A stretch of 28,879 nt of DNA from a virus, in IMG/VR virus record IMGVR_UViG_3300044641_009159, positions 1-28,879 of that record; one strand, given 5' to 3'. Within the stretch, counting starts at the first letter, position 1; every line of letters begins with the position of its first letter. The notes under the pieces were generated by a model that was not told the DNA's origin, ran no database searches, and saw only the letters and a program-made list of their open reading frames with translations. The translations under genes were made by a program, and so were the position numbers. Of the stretch, positions 1-6,250 are shown piece by piece.

Positions 1-108
1 AAAAGCACCCCAGGCAGTTGGAAAGTATGTTGTTTTCGTTCCCGCCAAACTACAAGCCCATAAAGGTTCACCAAAAACTAACGTTGTTTTATGTAAATGA
101 GGTTTCAT
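1..108 (-). CDS. Partial small phage protein, N-terminal 36 residues
   Basis: An open frame starts with ATG at 108 and runs without a stop off the left edge of the window, so only the first 36 residues are visible. The start overlaps the stop of the preceding gene as ATGA, the same coupling used by the three genes before it, which supports it as the next cistron. The peptide begins MKPHLHKTTLVFGE and contains WAC and YFPTAWGAF. No signal peptide or membrane segment is seen. I do not recognise the family. Its neighbours are small early-type genes. Confidence 0.6.
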   Translation of the reverse strand, partial: MKPHLHKTTLVFGEPLWACSLAGTKTTYFPTAWGAF

Positions 109-362
109 TCTTCAACTCCGAAATGTTTCTTAATCTGTCTAGCAATTCTATCTGCGGTATTAGTACAACATGCATCTCCATCAGTGATATCATCTTCACT
201 AACTTGGGCACATTCTCTCACAATCAACTCGGCGAACTTTTCCAGTCCATCTAGTGGTTCTATAACTTGACCTTCTTTGTTGACAGCGACCATAAATTTG
301 GGCTCGTCGTGAAGTCTGCTGATGCCTGCTTCTAATCTCAGTTGATTAATTCGTTCGTTCAT
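105..362 (-). CDS. Small phage protein, tandem paralogue copy 3
   Basis: An 85-residue soluble acidic protein. It has the pattern MNERINQL at the N-terminus, FAELIVREC in the middle (about residues 43-51) and KKHFGVEE at the C-terminus. The same three blocks occur in the two genes immediately upstream (359-553 and 550-807), so this is the last of three tandem paralogues. It overlaps both neighbours by ATGA, which suggests translational coupling. This copy has a longer middle with an EDDITDGDACC stretch. Proteins with a FAELIVxEC block are common small hypotheticals in tailed phages, with no known function. The gene itself is very likely real. Confidence 0.85.
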   Translation of the reverse strand: MNERINQLRLEAGISRLHDEPKFMVAVNKEGQVIEPLDGLEKFAELIVRECAQVSEDDITDGDACCTNTADRIARQIKKHFGVEE

Positions 363-553
363 TCCTCAACTCCAAAGTGCTTTCGGATAGTCTTATCAAT
401 ACGCCGCTGATACTGTTCATCAGTGAATGTCAACGGAAATAGACTGGCACATTCTTCAATGATTAATTGAGCGAACTTCTTCTGGTCCAGTATGGGTACG
501 CCCAGTATCATGTCGGTGGCTTGGGTGGCCAGTTCTTTGTAGCGTTCGTTCAT
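359..553 (-). CDS. Small phage protein, tandem paralogue copy 2
   Basis: A 64-residue protein and the shortest of the three tandem paralogues. It starts MNERYKEL, carries FAQLIIEEC at about residues 27-35 and ends IRKHFGVEE, nearly identical at both ends to copy 3. The section between the blocks is shorter and different in sequence. It overlaps the genes on both sides by ATGA. No membrane segment or metal-binding cluster is visible. Its function is unknown. The conserved ends with a variable middle suggest duplication followed by divergence rather than two unrelated genes. Confidence 0.85.
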   Translation of the reverse strand: MNERYKELATQATDMILGVPILDQKKFAQLIIEECASLFPLTFTDEQYQRRIDKTIRKHFGVEE

Positions 554-807
554 TTGGGTATATTATACTCTCGGGTGTATTGGCTTGTGATTGATCCGTG
601 CACCGGCGGTGCGGAGTATTGCACATTGGACTCTACAGGCAGCCCGAATCGCCGGCGTATATTCTTTTTGTCGGCCTGCGATCCGCAACAAGCCGCGCAT
701 TCTTCGACGATCAACTCGGCGAACTTTTCTGCGTGATCCAGACCCAGCCATTTACCGCTGCAGTCCGTACCGGCCTGAGCTATGAGTTCTTTGATTCGTG
801 GGTTCAT
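550..807 (-). CDS. Small phage protein, tandem paralogue copy 1
   Basis: An 85-residue protein that is first in the tandem set. It begins MNPRIKELIAQAG, has FAELIVEECAACC at about residues 29-41, and then RRRFGL, which corresponds to the KHFGVEE end of the other copies. About 30 extra residues follow that block (VESNVQYSAPPVHG and on). The extra tail looks like read-through past the ancestral end. It overlaps the next gene (553) and the previous one (804-807) by 4 nt. Family function is unknown. Confidence 0.85.
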   Translation of the reverse strand: MNPRIKELIAQAGTDCSGKWLGLDHAEKFAELIVEECAACCGSQADKKNIRRRFGLPVESNVQYSAPPVHGSITSQYTREYNIPK

Positions 808-1181
808 CCGCGCCTCATGGTGGAAATTTCCTTGGCTTCTTGATCGCTAAAAATCGGCACCATGTTGCTTTTGTGCATGGTACCAATGCCCATCATCTTA
901 TCGCCGGTATAGACCTTGGTGGCGGCCGGCGCCGTGCTGCCCAGGCCAGTATCCACGCTGGGAATATGTCGAGTGGATCGTTCGGCATTGATGCTTTTAG
1001 GCATGACAAAGGTCTTGCGCTGTACTTTGCGCACCGGACGAGCCGGATACTTGCGCTGAAGTTCGGCCCAATCCGCAGCCAGCTGTTCAGCGCGCTGCTT
1101 TTCTTCGCTGCTGCGATACTTCTGCGGACCTTTCTTCTTGCCCTGCAGACTAAGCCACGGGCCTTCGAGATGCATGCTCAT
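804..1181 (-). CDS. Conserved phage hypothetical protein
   Basis: A 125-residue basic, soluble protein. The N-terminal part contains a charged helix (EEKQRAEQLAADWAELQRKY, about residues 26-45). The C-terminal part reads MHKSNMVPIFSDQEAKEIS, a block I recognise as conserved in many tailed-phage hypotheticals, though without an assigned function. The start is well supported by GGAGG four bases before ATG. The gene overlaps the end of the upstream gene by 32 nt and its own stop overlaps the next start by ATGA. An excellent sigma-70 promoter at 1247-1275, inside the upstream gene, could start a transcript just ahead of it. Confidence 0.85.
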   Translation of the reverse strand: MSMHLEGPWLSLQGKKKGPQKYRSSEEKQRAEQLAADWAELQRKYPARPVRKVQRKTFVMPKSINAERSTRHIPSVDTGLGSTAPAATKVYTGDKMMGIGTMHKSNMVPIFSDQEAKEISTMRRG

Positions 1182-1338
1182 CTTGCCTCCGTTGATAACG
1201 ATATTCTCGCTTGATCCAGTACTTGTAGCGATGCCAATACTCAGCCATTGTATAGGGAGTTTCAGAAAATGTCAAGTGTTCTTCGCAGTTCTCTATCCAG
1301 AGACAGCGCACCCAGTTCCGAAACTCCGAGGTTTTCAT
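1150..1338 (-). CDS. Small phage hypothetical protein (YTMAEYW type)
   Basis: A 62-residue protein starting MKTSEFRNWVRCLW. The frame is open further upstream, but this ATG overlaps the stop of the preceding gene as ATGA and everything before it reads like a shadow, so 1338 is chosen. It is rich in aromatic and basic residues (YWHRYKYWIKREYRYQRR). Small proteins of the form WxxxC followed by YTxxEYWxxYKYWLKR are frequent in T4-group phages and have no known role. A near-perfect sigma-70 promoter lies inside the coding sequence at 1247-1275. The 3' end overlaps the next gene by 32 nt. Confidence 0.75.
   Translation of the reverse strand: MKTSEFRNWVRCLWIENCEEHLTFSETPYTMAEYWHRYKYWIKREYRYQRRQDEHASRRPVA
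1247..1275 (-). promoter_or_regulatory. Sigma-70-type early promoter, intragenic
   Basis: On the minus strand TTGACA (1275-1270), a 17-nt spacer and TACAAT (1252-1247). It lies within the gene at 1150-1338 and points toward the gene starting at 1181. Transcription would begin near 1240. Confidence 0.7.
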
Positions 1339-1550
1339 TGCGAGGTGGTTATGGTGAATCGCGCAAAGGCATTCAAAATCCAAACCGCGCTCCAGGTTTC
1401 CAGAGTGAACGGTATGGCCAGCGCAGGGAACAGGGCGTTGAGGCCGGTGATCACAAACCAAGGCACTCCAATGCCCAAGGCCAATGCGATTAGAATGAAC
1501 ACCGCTACACCACCGGTGCTGCCAAAGTATTGTGTGAGATTAAGTTTCAT
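1335..1550 (-). CDS. Small membrane protein
   Basis: A 71-residue protein. After a short polar start (MKLNLTQYFGSTGG) it is hydrophobic from about residue 15 to 47, enough for one long or two short transmembrane helices with a GIGVPW turn between them. A less hydrophobic C-terminus contains WSAVWILNAFARF. It is likely in the inner membrane. It ends with an ATGA overlap into the next gene and lies 3 nt after the gene at 1554. A holin role cannot be excluded on topology alone, but there is no specific evidence and it sits among small early genes. Confidence 0.75.
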   Translation of the reverse strand: MKLNLTQYFGSTGGVAVFILIALALGIGVPWFVITGLNALFPALAIPFTLETWSAVWILNAFARFTITTSQ

Positions 1551-1553
1551 AGA

Positions 1554-1838
1554 TTATCCATTACAATAAAAATCGTTGACAATGAGTACGCCGTTGAGAT
1601 AATAGGGGGCACGTGGTACACATCGGCGTTGCGGTGAATGAAGATGTGCGGGCAATGGCATGCCATTGGGAGCATAGTGCATGGATCCGTCGGCCGGAGC
1701 AGGACGAACTTCTCGCTGCGATGGCGCCTGGGTGGCAGCCGCTGGTCGACCTGCGGGTTGTTCCGGCAGAGTTGCCTTGAGTGATACGCCAGCCTGCGCT
1801 GTGCTGCAGATCATTGCAGCCAAGATTAGTTTTCGCAT
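1554..1838 (-). CDS. Predicted secreted or periplasmic small protein
   Basis: A 94-residue protein with a clear signal peptide: MRKLILAAMICSTAQA, with cleavage probably after AQA at about residue 16. The mature part starts with a low-complexity Pro/Ala-rich stretch (about residues 26-50) and ends with a Cys/Tyr-containing block with two cysteines (RCVPRAPYYLNG and FYCNG), which may form a disulphide in the periplasm. GGAGG lies four bases before ATG. The start overlaps the end of the small gene at 1826-1954 by 13 nt. I do not recognise a family. Confidence 0.7.
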   Translation of the reverse strand: MRKLILAAMICSTAQAGVSLKATLPEQPAGRPAAATQAPSQREVRPAPADGSMHYAPNGMPLPAHLHSPQRRCVPRAPYYLNGVLIVNDFYCNG

Positions 1839-1954
1839 GCGACCTCCGCTGACTGCTGCAGCCAGGCCTCAAACTGCTGCTGTTCTAGCTCCATCTGAGC
1901 TACCCAGTCGTCGAAGCTGCCGACGAATTCTTCCCATTCAAGATTTCGTTCCAT
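1826..1954 (-). CDS. Small acidic helical protein, 42 aa
   Basis: A 42-residue frame beginning MERNLEWEEFVGSFDDW. A strong ribosome-binding site GGAGG stands 8 nt before the ATG, and the frame fills an otherwise empty space between genes. The peptide is acidic and Gln-rich (MELEQQQFEAWLQQ), likely one or two helices. It overlaps the next gene by 13 nt. Function is unknown. The ribosome-binding site and fit with neighbours are the main support. Confidence 0.6.
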   Translation of the reverse strand: MERNLEWEEFVGSFDDWVAQMELEQQQFEAWLQQSAEVACEN

Positions 1955-1968
1955 AACAAAGACCTCCA

Positions 1969-2166
1969 TCAAGCAAACAATGCTTCGTAGACATACTCTT
2001 TTACAGCGGTGTCGGTGGCCTCACCGAAGGCCTCGGCATCATACCAAGCCAGGTCCCGCAGATTCTGCTCCACCAGCTCCCACTCTGACCGGTGTTGGCG
2101 GTGATATGCAACAATAAACGCCACAGCCTGGTTACCACGATCAGTGAACATTCCGAAATTTGACAT
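1969..2166 (-). CDS. Small phage hypothetical protein
   Basis: A 65-residue protein MSNFGMFTDRGNQAV and on. The frame is open farther upstream, but the promoter at 2198-2225 and AAGGAG six bases before the ATG at 2166 fix the start (a second ATG at 2169 is possible). It is acidic, probably helical (EWELVEQNLRDLAWYDAEAF) and soluble. It is the first gene after its own sigma-70 promoter, so it is probably expressed early. The family is a common small-phage type but no function is known to me. Confidence 0.8.
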   Translation of the reverse strand: MSNFGMFTDRGNQAVAFIVAYHRQHRSEWELVEQNLRDLAWYDAEAFGEATDTAVKEYVYEALFA

Positions 2167-2197
2167 CATCTTCTCCTTATCATTTACCATACCATAT

Positions 2198-2225
2198 AGT
2201 ATAGCACCTTGATCCGAAATGTCAA
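2198..2225 (-). promoter_or_regulatory. Sigma-70-type early promoter
   Basis: TTGACA (2225-2220), 16-nt spacer, TATACT (2203-2198), followed by a leader ending in AAGGAG. It belongs to the conserved promoter-leader family also seen at 9793, 10890 and 11241. It drives the gene starting at 2166. Confidence 0.85.
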
Positions 2226-2246
2226 GCCCCGCAAAAGCCAGTGATA

Positions 2247-2714
2247 TCAAGCACTTTCCGCCGGTGTTTTCACTACATCTGGCAGAACGCCGGGAAAAGC
2301 CTGGCGCACCACAGCCGCAGTCACGCCGCGATAGCGACGATGCAGCTGCTTGTCTTTGAGCGCAATCAAGAGATCGGCTTCGATGGCATTGATGCCCTCC
2401 AGCATTTGGATGAAGAGTTGTTCAGTTCTCAGTCGAGCCACATTCTTAGGTCGGCGTGGATGATCTTTGATGAAGAGATATAGTCGGCGATTCTCTGAAT
2501 AAAGATTGGCTTCGGCCATGCCCACCGGTAGGTTGGTGCGTTTGAACGGCGGTGCACCTTCGGGCAGATCAAACGCTACCGTAGTGTCAAAATTCAATGC
2601 TAAGATATACATCAACAGCTTGTTATCGCTATGTCGTTTTAGAAATTCGATGCGTTCTTTTTCGTTCTTGATGTCGCTGGCCTGCTGTAAAATTTCCGGT
2701 ACCAGTAGTTTCAT
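2247..2714 (-). CDS. DUF6433-type conserved phage protein
   Basis: A 155-residue protein with the block order I associate with DUF6433 in cyanophage and T4-like genomes: an N-terminal helix MKLLVPEILQQASD, then LPEGAPPFKR (about residues 50-59), NLYSENRRLYLF (about 70-81), LFIQMLEGINAIEADLL (about 100-116), and a basic C-terminus with YRGVTAAVVRQAFPG. Function is unknown; it is usually found near replication genes. Its start overlaps the stop of the RNase H gene by one base (TAATG), indicating co-transcription and probable translational coupling. Confidence 0.85.
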   Translation of the reverse strand: MKLLVPEILQQASDIKNEKERIEFLKRHSDNKLLMYILALNFDTTVAFDLPEGAPPFKRTNLPVGMAEANLYSENRRLYLFIKDHPRRPKNVARLRTEQLFIQMLEGINAIEADLLIALKDKQLHRRYRGVTAAVVRQAFPGVLPDVVKTPAESA

Positions 2715-3613
2715 TAAAAGTCTCCGATGTGTTCCAGCATGTTTTTCATGCGGTTTTCTATAAAATAATTCAGCAGCTGGCTGCGATCCTTGCGAGGCTG
2801 TGTAGTCCAGGCCTCTACAATGCCGTTGCGTACGGCATCGGGTATGCAGTCAAAGTCGATGAGATAGCGATTGCGATTAAAGTTACGAGCCGTATCGACA
2901 TCTACGGCAGCCTCAAACTCGTCGGGCTGCAGGGTCACCCAGTCGGCCAAGCGTTTACTGCTCACCGGCTTCTGCCGACTCTCGGTAACAAAGCAGTCAT
3001 CGGGGCTAAGAATATTGGGAATGCCATCGCCTTTGTCGCCTTTGATGATGTGCTCCATCAAGTAGGCATTGATCGAACCCTCGGGTTTGATCCACTTCTT
3101 ATGAATAGGTGAATATTGACTGATGTTCTTATAGCGTTGCAGCTGTATAAAGTCGTGATCGCCGCTGAGAATCAGTACGGGCTCGGGTTCGGCTTCGCCG
3201 AACATTCCGTCCTGTACTAGATTATTGGTCTGTGTCCATACAGCCAGAGTGGCGATTACGTCGTCGGCTTCGGCACCTTCGACATCGATGACCTGATAGG
3301 GAAAGAACTGATGTAGCTCGGCGCGGATCTCCGCCAGGGTGTCGAAGATCAATTTCCAGTCAAAGCCGCTGTCGGCGCGAGCCTTTTTACGGCTGGCCTT
3401 GTAGTATGGGAATTTATCTTTGCGCCAGTATTTGCGATTGTCGCAGGCTATGACCATCTCGCCGTATTTTTCTCCGAACTTTACTCGGTAGGAACGTATG
3501 GCATTCACAATCATGTGGCGAATAAGATCTTTTCTTATCTCCACATCGGTGCGGCCTGCGAGTTCGGCCATGAGGGTGCTGATGGCAGTCTGATTGAAGT
3601 CAACTATGATCAT
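2714..3613 (-). CDS. rnh: RNase H / 5'-3' exonuclease, T4 Rnh type
   Basis: A 299-residue FEN-like nuclease of the T4 RNase H type, which removes RNA primers from lagging-strand fragments. Visible landmarks: MIIVDFNQ with the first metal Asp at residue 5, IACDNRKYWRK (Asp58) followed by a basic arch, VEGAEADDV (acidic cluster at residues 112-118), LSGDHDF (Asp152, Asp154), and a helix-hairpin-helix GDKGDGIPN (192-200) with Asp196. Length is close to T4 Rnh (305 residues). The start is supported by AAGGA before ATG and a perfect sigma-70 promoter at 3640-3668. It shares an operon with the DUF6433 gene downstream. Confidence 0.95.
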   Translation of the reverse strand: MIIVDFNQTAISTLMAELAGRTDVEIRKDLIRHMIVNAIRSYRVKFGEKYGEMVIACDNRKYWRKDKFPYYKASRKKARADSGFDWKLIFDTLAEIRAELHQFFPYQVIDVEGAEADDVIATLAVWTQTNNLVQDGMFGEAEPEPVLILSGDHDFIQLQRYKNISQYSPIHKKWIKPEGSINAYLMEHIIKGDKGDGIPNILSPDDCFVTESRQKPVSSKRLADWVTLQPDEFEAAVDVDTARNFNRNRYLIDFDCIPDAVRNGIVEAWTTQPRKDRSQLLNYFIENRMKNMLEHIGDF

Positions 3614-3639
3614 GATGATCCTTGAATTAATGGTACTCC

Positions 3640-3668
3640 ATTATATATGAAGTATGCAGAGATGTCAA
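3640..3668 (-). promoter_or_regulatory. Perfect consensus sigma-70 promoter for RNase H
   Basis: TTGACA (3668-3663), 17-nt spacer, TATAAT (3645-3640), both boxes exact consensus. It stands 27 nt before the RNase H start. The 15 bases around the -35 box (atgtcaagccccgca on the plus strand) are identical at 2219-2233. Confidence 0.9.
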
Positions 3669-3679
3669 GCCCCGCAGCA

Positions 3680-4825
3680 TCAGAATGCATCATAGCGAAA
3701 TGCGCGATAGCTTACGCGAGTCAAGACACATCGGTCGCCCTGTTCATTGACAAATTCGAAGCTGCCGTTGCTGGGATTAACCTTGACCAGATCGGCCTGC
3801 TTGAAGTCTGCGCTGTCGCGTTCCACTACGTCGCCGTCTTCGTCTACAACGTGTTCGGCCACTTCGGCTACTTCGCCTAACACTCGAGCTCGGCGGCGTG
3901 TCGTGACTCGATCCGCATAATCCTTGGGTCGGAAATGCAGTCGGAAGCCGTCGGGGTCCAGGGGATTGCCTTCGAAGGGCGAGGGATGATATACGGCATA
4001 TTCCACATTCTTGATCCAAATCTGCGCTGTGTACTGCGCACCATCGCCGAACTCTGGTTTGGCATTCAACATCTTCAGGGCATCCTGCGGCGACTCGTTG
4101 TAGCGATTCATCTCCTCCACCAGAGCCTTGAGCATGTCAAAGTTAAACTCAGAAAACAGCTGCGCTATGTTGCAGATTTTGTTGATGTGATGCTGTTTGT
4201 CGGCATCGAGATTGTCTACACAGTATTCACGAATGAACTCCTGATCCAGACCTTTGAAGTCCAGCATGTAGAAGATACGACCCGGACGATTACGCATGTG
4301 CTTGTCCACGCGCCATTTGTCGTTGCAGGTCAGCACGAACAGCTTCTGCGAAGGATATACACCGTCCAGCAGAGTGAGTATGCTTTCCTGTTCGTCGTTG
4401 TCGTAGACTTTTTCGAACTCGTCGAAAAGAATCATGCAGGGCTGATCAATGTCTTGAATCAACTTGTTGAAGGCATCGCCGCGCCAGGCTGAATTGATTA
4501 CAATGGTGGGTATGCCCCGGTCGGCGCAGTCCATGCTCAGCGTCTTGGCCAGCAGAGTTTTGCCGCTGCCTTTTTCGCCGGCCAGCATCACGCCCGTACT
4601 TTTGCCGGTGCGACTCAGGAAAGTTTCGATGATGCGATAGCTGTTGCGAGTAGTGTCGCCATAGACCTTGCCGATGCGTTCAAAGCCCGCAATCTGTTCC
4701 AAGAACATGGCGCCGAACATATCCTGCTTGATGATGTAGTTGCCCGCAGGCAGCTGGTTATGCAGGTCGATGCTGGCATTGTCGGCTACACGAAAGGTAT
4801 TACCATTGCGAATAAAATAGCTCAT
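3680..4825 (-). CDS. AAA family ATPase
   Basis: A 381-residue protein with a central AAA ATPase core. Walker A is GEKGSGKT (residues 83-90), Walker B is MILFDEFE (131-138), sensor-1 Asn is in LTCNDKW (Asn168), and arginine-finger candidates are in RNRPGR (178-183). Before it lies a 70-residue N-terminal region. After the small helical domain comes a C-terminal extension ending in an acidic section (EVAEHVVDEDGDVVERD) and a beta-like tail. Similar single-AAA proteins are common in T4-like marine phages, where their target is unknown; a role in DNA replication or protein remodelling is inference. It overlaps the preceding small gene by ATGA. Confidence 0.9.
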   Translation of the reverse strand: MSYFIRNGNTFRVADNASIDLHNQLPAGNYIIKQDMFGAMFLEQIAGFERIGKVYGDTTRNSYRIIETFLSRTGKSTGVMLAGEKGSGKTLLAKTLSMDCADRGIPTIVINSAWRGDAFNKLIQDIDQPCMILFDEFEKVYDNDEQESILTLLDGVYPSQKLFVLTCNDKWRVDKHMRNRPGRIFYMLDFKGLDQEFIREYCVDNLDADKQHHINKICNIAQLFSEFNFDMLKALVEEMNRYNESPQDALKMLNAKPEFGDGAQYTAQIWIKNVEYAVYHPSPFEGNPLDPDGFRLHFRPKDYADRVTTRRRARVLGEVAEVAEHVVDEDGDVVERDSADFKQADLVKVNPSNGSFEFVNEQGDRCVLTRVSYRAFRYDAF

Positions 4826-5028
4826 TCATATCCACCATTAAAATAATTGTTGACTCGTTGCTGTGCTTCTTCGAGAGTTACGGCCCAGACTCGCGCAGTT
4901 ACTACGCCGTCGCGCAGATGAATATCAAAGGGCAAGGGGCCGTTGAATTCAAATTCATCGGGAAGTTCTGTGACAATTTGAAACCGCTGCAGATTCTTCA
5001 TTCTGTATATTACGTCTTCAACCTTCAT
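4822..5028 (-). CDS. Small phage hypothetical protein before the AAA ATPase
   Basis: A 68-residue protein from ATG 5028 (MKVEDVIYRMKNLQRF); an in-frame GTG at 5034 would add two residues. It is mixed alpha/beta in appearance (FNGPLPFDIHL, VVTARVWAVTLEEAQQRV) and soluble. The -10 box of the promoter at 5040-5068 ends only 12 bases before this ATG, so a transcript from it would have a leader of about 5 nt. Translation would then be nearly leaderless unless longer read-through mRNA is used. It overlaps the ATPase gene by ATGA, suggesting coupled expression. Function is unknown. Confidence 0.75.
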   Translation of the reverse strand: MKVEDVIYRMKNLQRFQIVTELPDEFEFNGPLPFDIHLRDGVVTARVWAVTLEEAQQRVNNYFNGGYE

Positions 5029-5039
5029 ATTCACCGTCC

Positions 5040-5068
5040 ATTATAAGGTAATCAGTCCTCGATGTCAA
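5040..5068 (-). promoter_or_regulatory. Perfect consensus sigma-70 promoter over a gene end
   Basis: TTGACA (5068-5063), 17-nt spacer, TATAAT (5045-5040), both exact. The -35 box codes for the Phe-Asp-Ile near the end of the gene at 5052-5351 and the stop codon falls in the spacer. It would drive the small gene at 5028 and the AAA ATPase. Confidence 0.85.
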
Positions 5069-5351
5069 ATTTTTCTTCGTGCAGTTTCCGTTGTTCAAAC
5101 CGTTTTTCCTGCACAGTCTTTTCTTTGAAGAATTTGCGGGGATTGCCGCACATCGCACACTTTGGATCGCCGCAGTTGAAGATATTCTTTTTGTGATTAC
5201 GATGCGGTTCAGTCAAATATCTCCATCGCTCGTGTCCACTGCCGAGCTTATGATAGCCATAGTTTTTGGCCAACTGCAGCTGTCGTCGAATTCTATTTTC
5301 TTTTTGCTGCAGGCGTTCGCTGTGCTGCAGTTTGTCGATCTCGTCACTCAT
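5052..5351 (-). CDS. Conserved phage protein with a C-rich zinc-type motif
   Basis: A 99-residue basic protein. The N-terminal third is a helix rich in Gln and Arg. The middle contains HRNHKKNIFNCGDPKCAMCG (about residues 50-69) with Cys60, Cys65 and Cys68 plus nearby His, which could bind zinc. The end, RKFFKEKTVQEKRFEQRK, is strongly basic. Proteins with CGxxxCxMCxNPRKxxKEKTxQEKRF are widespread in phages and some bacteria as hypotheticals. The start overlaps the stop of the upstream small membrane gene by ATGA. Confidence 0.8.
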   Translation of the reverse strand: MSDEIDKLQHSERLQQKENRIRRQLQLAKNYGYHKLGSGHERWRYLTEPHRNHKKNIFNCGDPKCAMCGNPRKFFKEKTVQEKRFEQRKLHEEKFDIED

Positions 5352-5488
5352 GATTCACCGTCGCGTTCTTCGATCATAAAATGTAAAAATAAAAATCCCA
5401 CAATGCAAAGTCCCATGCCCAACACATCGGCATGACGCATGCTCCACATCAATGCCATGGTCCAGACGGCAAAGTTAATGTAGATCAT
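5348..5488 (-). CDS. Small membrane protein, 46 aa
   Basis: A 46-residue frame starting MIYINFAVWTMALMW. It is linked by ATGA overlaps to both neighbours: its ATG overlaps the stop of the S11 peptidase gene, and its stop overlaps the next start. It has two hydrophobic stretches (about residues 3-16 and 22-38) separated by SMRHADV and a charged tail EERDGES. That topology would suit a small inner-membrane protein. Given its position directly after a probable lysis-type peptidase and its size, a holin-like or pinholin-like role is possible but only inferred. Confidence 0.7.
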   Translation of the reverse strand: MIYINFAVWTMALMWSMRHADVLGMGLCIVGFLFLHFMIEERDGES

Positions 5489-6222
5489 ATGCGGATATGG
5501 TTATGAAATAAATCTTCCACAGCGCGTGTTCTTTGTTCCACGCTGCGAGTACCCAGCACCACTACGCTGTAGCGACGACCATCCTTTTCAATGATCATGG
5601 CTATGCAACGACCGGCAGCGCTGGTAAATCCAGTTTTGCTTACTACTGTACTTTGAAATTCGTAGAGCAGTTTAAAGTTAGTATTACGCAGCGTAACCTT
5701 CTGTGTGCGTTTACGTCCAGCGACTTCGATGCGAGTCTGCGGTCTTGGGCTGATGTCGGTTATGATGGGATAGTAGCTGGCAGCCTCCAGCATGCGATGA
5801 ATGTCGTGTGCTGTGCTGCGATTGTTGTTGCTAAGACCGCTGGGATCTTCGAACGTGGTGTGCAGCATGCCAATCTGTCGAGCGCGTCGATTCATGGCAG
5901 CAATGAACGCTGGTCTGCCACCAGGATAGTCTCGACTAATGAGTTCGGCCATGCCGTTATCACTGCGTATCAGCAGCAGATTAAAGGCATTGAAGCGTGA
6001 TATTTTACCACGCTTGCCGCGCGCCAGACTGCGTTTTAAATTGCGATCGTAGTCCAGGCTCACCATGGCGGTCATGAGTTTAGTGATGCTGGCCAAGGGG
6101 CGTGTTTCATAGATGTTCTGTCCGTGAACTAGCTCTTGCGCATCTAGATCGTAGAGCAAGAAACTTGGTTGAGCGACGGCAGCAGAACTGACCAGCAGAA
6201 GAAGGGCAAGAAGTCGTTTCAT
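5485..6222 (-). CDS. Secreted S11-family D-Ala-D-Ala peptidase (PBP7-like)
   Basis: A 245-residue exported serine peptidase of the penicillin-binding-protein S11 type, which cuts D-Ala-containing peptide bonds in peptidoglycan. A signal peptide ends near AVA (residue 17). All three catalytic motifs are present in order and spacing: SITK (Ser45-Lys48), SDN (87-89) and KTG (196-198). It is shorter than E. coli PBP7 (about 310 residues) and seems to be the catalytic domain alone. A T4-type late promoter motif at 6252-6259 lies 30 nt ahead, so late expression and a role in lysis or wall remodelling are likely (inference). It overlaps the small membrane protein gene after it by ATGA. Confidence 0.92.
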   Translation of the reverse strand: MKRLLALLLLVSSAAVAQPSFLLYDLDAQELVHGQNIYETRPLASITKLMTAMVSLDYDRNLKRSLARGKRGKISRFNAFNLLLIRSDNGMAELISRDYPGGRPAFIAAMNRRARQIGMLHTTFEDPSGLSNNNRSTAHDIHRMLEAASYYPIITDISPRPQTRIEVAGRKRTQKVTLRNTNFKLLYEFQSTVVSKTGFTSAAGRCIAMIIEKDGRRYSVVVLGTRSVEQRTRAVEDLFHNHIRI

Positions 6223-6250
6223 AGAGTCTGTGATGTGTGGTGGAGATCAT

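Noticed and set aside
428-433. TTGACA on the minus strand in the paralogue copy 2
   Set aside because: No acceptable -10 box at 15-18 nt; the sequence is explained by the protein code.
1576-1581. TTGACA on the plus strand
   Set aside because: No TATAAT-like box at a usable distance and no plus-strand gene downstream.
3935-4492. Plus-strand frame of 185 codons
   Set aside because: It is the antisense shadow of the AAA ATPase; its composition follows the codon pattern of the real gene and no domain is visible.
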